A DNA stretch of 64,000 nucleotides. It comes from Musa acuminata AAA Group (taxonomy: Eukaryota; Streptophyta; Magnoliopsida; Zingiberales; Musaceae). Each line of letters starts with the position of its first letter. The stretch's first letter is position 1. Location: NCBI RefSeq assembly GCF_036884655.1, contig NC_088327.1:9457001-9521000 (forward strand), read 5' to 3'. The notes under the pieces were generated by a model. That model made no database searches, was not told the origin of the DNA, and worked only from the letters and a program-made list of their open reading frames with translations. The translations under genes were made by a program, and so were the position numbers. Below are positions 36,307 to 64,000 of this stretch, piece after piece.

Positions 36307-38997
36307 ATGGAAATGAATGAGGACAGGAAGTTTGGGTTGGAGAAGAGCCATGGAGATCACCTGAGCGACCACAGTTCCGGTGTCTCTGCTGACTGGCAAT
36401 TCAACACCCCTGCAATGAGTGCAGCGCCGCCGCACCCTTCCACCGCCGCCAGCCTCGTGCCACCGTTGACTTCATCTCCGCTTCTTTCGGCTCCAGTGCC
36501 GGAGGCCTTCGTTCCTGGTCTCTGGAACTACCATACTATGAGTGTTGGAGGAAGTAACATCCAGAATACTACGAGTGCCATCGGTTCTATACCAATTGGA
36601 AGACCAGTAGCCATGTCCTCCAAAGGCATGCTTCTATCAACTCCTCCCGTAATCTTTCCTCCTAGCTTGCCTCATTTCCCCGCCGATTCGGGTTTCATCG
36701 AGCGGGCAGCAAGATTCTCATGTCTCAGTGGTAGTAGTTTTATGGAGATGAACCTCCTCAGGCCATCTCAATCAGTGGCTCCAGCAAGAAAGGCTTCGAA
36801 GGTTGTCATGGAAACTCAGGTTCAGAACACTGAGCTGAGTATGACCGGTGACAAAGCAGTCTCTCTGCCTGCTGCCTATGGATCCATTGATCAAAGTCGG
36901 ATGGACACCCAAAGAGATCGAAGAAGCTCTCATATCTCAAACAGCGAATCCCAAGAAACAAATTTCTGTGAAGGTGGACAAGAAGGGAACGTTGATTCAT
37001 CAGATGTAGCTGGGAATTCATCTCCTAGTGATCTTGGTGCAAACAAGAAAAAAAGAACCATTCGGGTAGATCACAACCTTTTTTTTCTTGAAATACCATT
37101 ATTTCTGTGTAGATCCTTTTATTCTGTTCTATTCTGCAAATAGTGATAGGTGGGCGCTCAAAAGGCTCTAAGAGCTTCTGTTTTGCTAGGATATGGAGAA
37201 GGACCAAGTTCAAAGAGGTCCACAATCATCCTCGGAGGCCACAAAGGATGACACTGAAACTAAACACAAAGTAGAACAGAACAGCTCCAAACACGGTGGG
37301 AAAAATGGGAAAGATAACTCAGAAGCTGCAAAGGAGGGTTATGTTCATGTCAGAGCACGGCGTGGACAAGCCACTAACAGTCACAGTCTGGCAGAAAGAG
37401 TAAGGTTTTAATCTAATGATGCTATCCGAGAAGCTTTGTCATGACACCCTTTTCCTTCACCAGCGAAAATATCACTAGTTTAACTGAATGGATGCAGGTA
37501 AGAAGGGAGAAAATTAGTGAAAGGATGAAATATCTTCAAGAACTTGTGCCTGGTTGCAGCAAAGTAGGTTCAGGGGACACTTATGTGGTAGATAGTGAAA
37601 ATTGACTTCTATGATCATAAAGTGTGACACTAAACTGTAATCTGTAGGTCACAGGAAAAGCAGTTATGCTGGATGAAATCATAAACTATGTTCAATCACT
37701 CCAAAGACAGGTTGAGGTAAGCTCCTGCGTTAATTATAATTGGAAGTTCCTACTGTCGGAGTGAAAATTCAATAAGAGTACCATGCTTTTTATATGCTGA
37801 GATATACTGAAATGTGTGTCTTGTTTCTTCTTGTTAAGTTTCTGTCCATGAAGCTTTCAGCTGTCAATCCACAACTTGACTTCAGCGTAGAAAGGCTTCT
37901 TGCCAAAAATGTGGGTAACTTCTCTTCCTCATCTTATCGAAGTTCCTTGGAAATTGATTCAAGAATATTGTTTTTCTAACTTCTTGAAGCTAAGTAATAT
38001 ATTTCAATTTGTATTTTTCTCCGTTTATAAACAGCTTCGACATTCCCATGGTAGCCCATTATCTATAGCTGGATTCTCACAGGAGATGAGTTACCCTCAG
38101 GTGTATCCATCTCAACAGGGCTTGGGGCATGCTGGAGGCTCTACCATGGTTAACCTTTCGGACACATATAGGAGAACAATGAATACTCAATTACCAACAA
38201 TGAGTGGTTATAAAGAGCCTTCAATGCAGGTATACCCACTCATCAAAGGAAATCTTTTCTGTTGAATTTAGAAGAAAATTGTTGTGCAAGACTATTTGTC
38301 AAGTTTACAAAAGAAAACTTCTCTTTATCTTTTCTGTGAATTTGAAATTTTATTAGCTTTTGCTAAGAGCAGTTAAATTGTCCTTTATTCCTCGAAACTC
38401 AAGAATTCACAGCTTTTTTACTAATTATTCTATGCGGTTGGTTCTCTTCACCTTTTGGCACTTTTTTTTTTTTTTGTCAATTTGATGAAGGCCAGCTTCT
38501 CTGAGCTGCCCATGTATATAATGTCAAGCATATAAAAAGATGTGTATCTTGAGAATCCTGCCATGCTGAATTCAATTTCCCATGATCCCTCAAGAACATG
38601 TTCTTTGTTTTCATGTTAACTTTATTTTCTCCCAATTTAAAATGGTTCATTGGGCTACATCTTTTTCATTTATTCAATTTTGTGAATACTTCTATCAATC
38701 TCATTATAGAGGACCAATCTTTTTTCAGTTATTTGAGAGTATGTTGTTAAACTCATGTATCAGCATGCTCTGGGGACTAAGAGAATTTTCAGCATAAGTC
38801 GCATGCTAATTACTGCTCCGTCAACCGAGAACTGACTATATCCACACGTCTGCGACCTTACTTTTGTCTCTTATTCTTTTCTTCCACAGATGCATAATCC
38901 CTGGAACGAAGAGATCATCATGCAAATGGATTATGATGCTAATCATCCTCCAAATGCACAAGAGATAAATAGAAAACCGGATGGCTTCGCAATATAA
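36307..38997 (+). CDS. bHLH transcription factor, bHLH49/bHLH62-like (subfamily XII)
   Basis: The exons are 36307-37065, 37190-37399, 37498-37563, 37648-37716, 37839-37910, 38035-38229 and 38890-38997, giving 492 residues. The DNA-binding region (about residues 306-370) reads [20 protein letters not shown] followed by helix-loop-helix with [20 protein letters not shown]. His, Glu and Arg at basic positions 5, 9 and 13 predict G-box (CACGTG) binding. The conserved upstream motif [14 protein letters not shown] is at about 124-137. The N-terminal half is otherwise disordered and Ser/Pro-rich, with a Lys-rich nuclear signal (KKKR) near residue 250. Relatives include Arabidopsis bHLH49, 62, 76 and 77, which act in growth, brassinosteroid and light or drought responses. 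The start at 36307 is chosen because it opens the frame after the leader; a second Met follows at codon 3. The exon ending at 37910 uses a GTGGGT donor. Confidence 0.9.
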
Positions 38998-39470
38998 GAC
39001 CACCACACTACCCGAGTTCCTGTCCAAAAATCTAACCAGGCCTCAAGGTCACTAAGAAGCCGAGTTCTAGTACCACCCTTGCATACAGTTTGAGGTCCAC
39101 TGAACCGTTACACAGTTCGTCCGTCCATACAAGCTCCTCGGTAAGATAGTTGTCATCGAAGCCTCAGTGTTCCTCTCGGTACATCCAAAGAGCAATGCCA
39201 CCAGCCTGTAATAGGAGGAAATGGAGGGCATCTCACTTCCTTCTTGTTATATGATGTAGCAGGTCCATTATGTTTTCCAAAGTAGTAACTTAGCAGAGAA
39301 ATCCAACATAAAGTTGAGCCTCTCACTGTAATGTCACGCCAGGAGCATAAGTTTTGCTGATAGCAAGAAAAATCTCAGATGTGTTTGTAAACAGCACACC
39401 ACTGTTTGTAAACTGGGTTTATTTTCTGTGGAAATGGAACCCATGATTTTGCAATTATTTTTCTGGTTTA
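38998..39470 (+). other. 3' untranslated region of the bHLH gene (approximate)
   Basis: Sequence after the TAA at 38995-38997. It has low coding potential and is T-rich towards the end. Confidence 0.4.
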
Positions 39471-40696
39471 ATCGACCTAGCCTTTTGTGTTCGTATGGAT
39501 CAGTTTTCGCATGCCTTGTTGCCAATCAATACTCTTCAACGTGTTCAGCAGCAATTCCCTCGAGAGAAAACCATGTATGTTCTACCAAGATCTTCTTTGT
39601 TGGCTGGTGGACCAACTGTGATCCGACAAAGATCTGCTGGTGGTTGGCTGAGGTCCACACCCAAACCCTATCGCTTCGAAAGTATCTTTAAGCTCTGTTA
39701 TGACTCCCAACCAAGGCTACCACCACGCGATTAGCTGCTATATGCTGATGCGAGGTTGAAGCAGTTCTTCTTCTCACGAGCAATCCAACCGATACGTTGG
39801 ACGGATCTTGGCAGAGCACCTCAAATAATTCAAGGGTGATGGATGGACCATCCAACCACCACTGGCTGTTAGGTAACACAGGTTTTTCTGACAGCCGAGA
39901 GTAGACCGGAGGGGAGTTGCTCCCCTATGGGTCCCACGACAAGGACATGTAATGATCAGTTTTAGCAGTGCAAGAATATCCTCTGCATCACACGCCATTT
40001 GATTGGCTACTTTGACAGACATGCTTGTGGCTTCAACTGATCTATTTGACATGCTTGTGGTGGCTTCAACTGATCTATTTGACATGATTGTGGTGGCTTC
40101 AACTGATCTATACAAGGAAAGACCCACATGATGATTTCACATGTATAAATTCTCAAAACCTCGTATGCAATCACTCTCTAAGCCTTGTTTATACGTATAA
40201 TTTTTCTCCACTATTTTGGTAAAAGATGTTTCTTTTCTCTACAACCATGCTCTTCATCTCTTTCAAACCCACTGCTGCTTCCTCCAAAACCAATGCCTCC
40301 TCAAGATAATAGTGAAGGATCACTGAGATCTCCCAGATGCTGCTAGCTCCCCCGGAATTCTCCCATCTGGGGCTCCGATGGAGCCGTGGTGCATACAGCC
40401 TATGTTTCTCAGCATGATGCATACACTCCTTAATAATCACCTAACAAAATTCAACCTTTTTTTTTTTTTTTAAACCTTCTTTTATATGCATGGTTTCATT
40501 CTAAGCCTCCAGACAATTCGAGAGACCTGTACCAAAAATTTACAGTTACACTACCCTGGATAAGGTTACATACTGAGAACATGTAAAATTTTAACCACTG
40601 CACCTTGTAAAAGGGTGCAATCGTGTACAATAAACAGCACAACATTTCACAGACCAAATTTTGGAATCCATTCGTTCTCCAGAACCGGCTAACCTT
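39471..40696. other. convergent spacer between bHLH and BIG
   Basis: No gene is clearly supported. Short frames on both strands have no recognised family. A 33-base tandem repeat lies at 40013-40111. The last 150 bases before 40697 are the likely BIG trailer. Confidence 0.45.
40013..40111. repeat. 33-base tandem repeat, three copies
   Basis: Units start at 40013 (34 bases), 40047 and 40080, with the pattern TGACATGCTTGTGGTGGCTT then CAACTGATCTATT. Because the unit is a multiple of three, the minus-strand frame 40127-39774 carries three 11-residue repeats (NRSVEATTSMS type). Confidence 0.9.
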
Positions 40697-61806
<21,110 letters not shown>

Positions 61807-61815
61807 GGCGATCGA

Positions 61816-61824
61816 TTAGTTCAT
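61816..61824 (-). promoter_or_regulatory. minimal upstream ORF (ATG AAC TAA) before BIG
   Basis: On the minus strand ATGAACTAA ends 9 bases before the BIG start codon at 61806. A two-codon upstream ORF this close could slow or divert initiating ribosomes. Its use depends on the transcript start. Confidence 0.45.
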
Positions 61825-61988
61825 CGAAACCCTACCAAGAAAGAGACTAGAGAGTGAGATCGAGAGAGATCTCGCCCTAGGGTTTAAGAGGGGAAACGAT
61901 CAGCGACGAGAAAAAGAACTACAAAGAAACGTAGAAAGAAGAAAGAATGGAGAGAAATGGACGAATCGCTACTAGCAACAACGCCGGT

Positions 61989-61995
61989 CTTTATA
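61989..61995 (-). promoter_or_regulatory. TATA box of BIG
   Basis: TATAAAG on the minus strand, about 183 bases before the start codon. The leader between them contains telo-box-like CCCTAGGGTTT and AAACCCTA elements. Confidence 0.45.
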
Positions 61996-62640
61996 CAATT
62001 ATCGGATTTACGTCGGTTTGAGATTTGTATTCTCTTTTATTAATCGAGCCGATGGATCCACGGAATCATCTGGACCGTTATCAGCCCCGATCGGACGGTG
62101 GATGTCAGCTGTACCTACGTCTCATTTCAACAAGGGGGGGGGAAAGGTTGCGGCGAGAAAGGGCTTTGATGCTTTTGGGTTTGCTTATTCCCCAAGTCTA
62201 TCTTTTCCTATCGTTCTTCTCCCTTTGGGATGGGATTGGGGCTCTCTTTTCCTTGTCCTCTTCTCACCGCCTTTTTCTTTCTGGGATTTCCCATTAGCAA
62301 CAACTGTGTTGGAATGATAATAATGTTAAACCAAAGATTTAGGAGCACTTACTTGGCTGAGGTATCATTAGGCAGCTGAGTCACTATTTTGAAATGAGCT
62401 GCTCCCGGTGTCTGTCATCGAATGTATTCTATTAGCTGGATTAAATAATACGATGGCGTATATATCAATTTAATCAGACGATTAGGAAAAGAAGAAGAAA
62501 AATTAAGAGGCTGCATATGTAATGAGTCGAATTAATGATGGTCGAAGCAGAATAGAGGAGTATATAGGACGTACAACGCATAATAAATAGCAAATAGGTA
62601 GTTATTTAGCAACCACGTACCCTGCTCGTATAAATTCATC
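61996..62640. other. upstream region of BIG, no gene
   Basis: No coding sequence is recognised. It includes a GGGGGGGGGAAAGG stretch near 62135 and a T/C-rich segment. It may hold distal promoter elements of BIG. Confidence 0.4.
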
Positions 62641-64000
62641 ACATATTATTAGGTAAAAGTACCGTTTGAGTCAAACCCGATATGATTCAAACTCAGACCG
62701 TAAAAATATCCTAGAGGGTTCTAAGATGAAAGTATCGAGCTCCGAAGGCGTTACCTGTACTAAGATCGAAGTTGAAAAAGGTTTCCTAATCTGATTCCTA
62801 CGATGTTCAAGTTAATTAACGAGATCTTTATACTTTGTGTTATTTTTCTTTGGAAGAGAGCCCCCTAACATAGTATCGGAAATTAACCTTTATACTTGGC
62901 CTCGAAAGGGACAACCTATAATCGCTTCAATATTCCTATTTTGGCATTTTATCCATGTGGACGGTAGGGGAGAGACCGCGTCAAACAGCTTGTCTTGGAC
63001 TTTTGTCCTTGCAAGCAAACCGACAAAAGGTGATTTAGACCTTTTCCTTCTATATGGCACTTATTTGTCGGATGATGGTTAGTCATTAATATATTCCTAT
63101 TATTTGTCCCTCCCAAAATATGCTTCAGGTCTCTTATTAGAAAGGTCTAAAGTGTGACGTTTAGTTCATCTAATAGGTCCATTGTAATATGTCCCTTTAT
63201 GACAACGAAAGACACACATTGTACTATGCCCTACAAGCCAATCACACGAGTGATAACATGTGTGATACGCTGTATAATCTCTTTTCGTTAACATTAATAA
63301 CAATATTTTTTCACTTTATATTATGTGATGAATATATATTGTGTTGTCCTTCTGTGCAATTGGAATTGAATCATGATGAGATCATGATAATAAGATCAAT
63401 TCATTTTTAAACACATATCCCAAATGTTCCTAATCATAGATTATTCGAGAGGGACATCGAGATAACCGAACATATCAGTGTACTATATGCTCATACATAT
63501 GATAGAGGCATATGGGGACACTAGGAATGTAATGCAGGTGCTCATTGAGTAATGAGTTTATCGAATAATCTGCTTACGGAATATTGGATAGTTAATGATA
63601 TCTCATCGTCAAACAACGATTTTGTAGTCTCAATTGTATATCTGGTCCCTATACTCGAGATACCAAGGATGTATTGTTTGAGTACTATATTCTTTGATAC
63701 CAAATTGATAGGTCGGAAGTTTCAAATATAGTACAAATGGTCATTATGAATGACAACCAACCTTATAAAGATAATTTGGTGTCATTAGAGGATCATCCAC
63801 TCTTGATATCTTGAAAGAGATATCTTATGTATTCTCACTCAGGGAAATTCCTGGCCAGGGTCAATCGGATTGAGAGAATCTGATAAGAGCGAGACTCGGA
63901 ATGAGAGAAAATGAGTTCTTTGGGAGAATCTGATAAAAGTGAGACTCAAATTGATTTTATATGGGCTTGACAGTACCATGCTCGGTATATGATCTGGATT
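62640..64000 (+). mobile_element. retrotransposon LTR-like sequence (runs off the window)
   Basis: This stretch is non-coding. Its wording (ACACTAGGAATGTAATGCAG, GGTGCTCATTGAGTAATGAG, GATACCAAGGATGTATTG, AGGATCATCCACTCTTGA, CCTGGCCAGGGTCAATCGG) closely resembles an LTR sequence I have seen repeated in palm and banana genomes. This is recognition from memory, not a search. The left end is not defined, and no primer-binding site or coding part is inside the window. Confidence 0.45.

Overview
This window is ordinary nuclear DNA from a flowering plant, most likely a non-grass monocot. Every recognisable gene is a spliced plant gene with GT-AG introns. The non-coding DNA is AT-rich and holds TA, CT and GAG microsatellites, several MITE-like elements and a SINE-like element. 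A block at the right edge resembles retrotransposon LTR sequence seen in palms and bananas. Banana or ginger relatives are my best guess, but this rests on repeat style and protein resemblance, not on a search.

Layout from left to right. (1) 1-1.5 kb: no firm gene. There are two weak minus-strand candidates, a small secreted-peptide exon and an orphan terminal exon. (2) 1.5-7.6 kb (+): a WIT1/WIT2-type WPP-domain-interacting tail-anchored protein of the nuclear envelope, with a 2.85 kb intron in its leader. (3) 7.7-12.2 kb (+): the plant CTF4/AND-1 homologue EOL1, with two E2F-type sites just upstream. (4) 12.3-13.1 kb: a long-TIR element with internal tandem repeats. (5) 13.8-22.9 kb (-): the splicing factor CACTIN, 13 coding exons. 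(6) 23.3-29.7 kb (+): the small subunit of TFIIA, divergent from CACTIN, with introns full of duplications and MITEs. (7) 29.7-35.1 kb: gene-poor AT-rich DNA. (8) 35.2-39.4 kb (+): a bHLH transcription factor of the bHLH49/62 type, with a predicted spliced upstream ORF. (9) 40.7-61.8 kb (-): BIG (UBR4 family), about 5105 residues in 14 coding exons, complete. (10) 62-64 kb: no gene, retrotransposon LTR-like sequence.

All six genes look intact when the exons are joined; splice phases agree at every junction. They are housekeeping genes of nuclear function (nuclear envelope, replication, splicing, basal transcription, transcription control) plus the giant BIG protein. They do not form a cluster or pathway. 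I found no previously undescribed biological system. The more interesting points are a MITE insertion with its empty site preserved in an adjacent duplicate, E2F sites on the CTF4 homologue, a spliced upstream ORF on the bHLH gene, and a start-stop-like upstream ORF on BIG.
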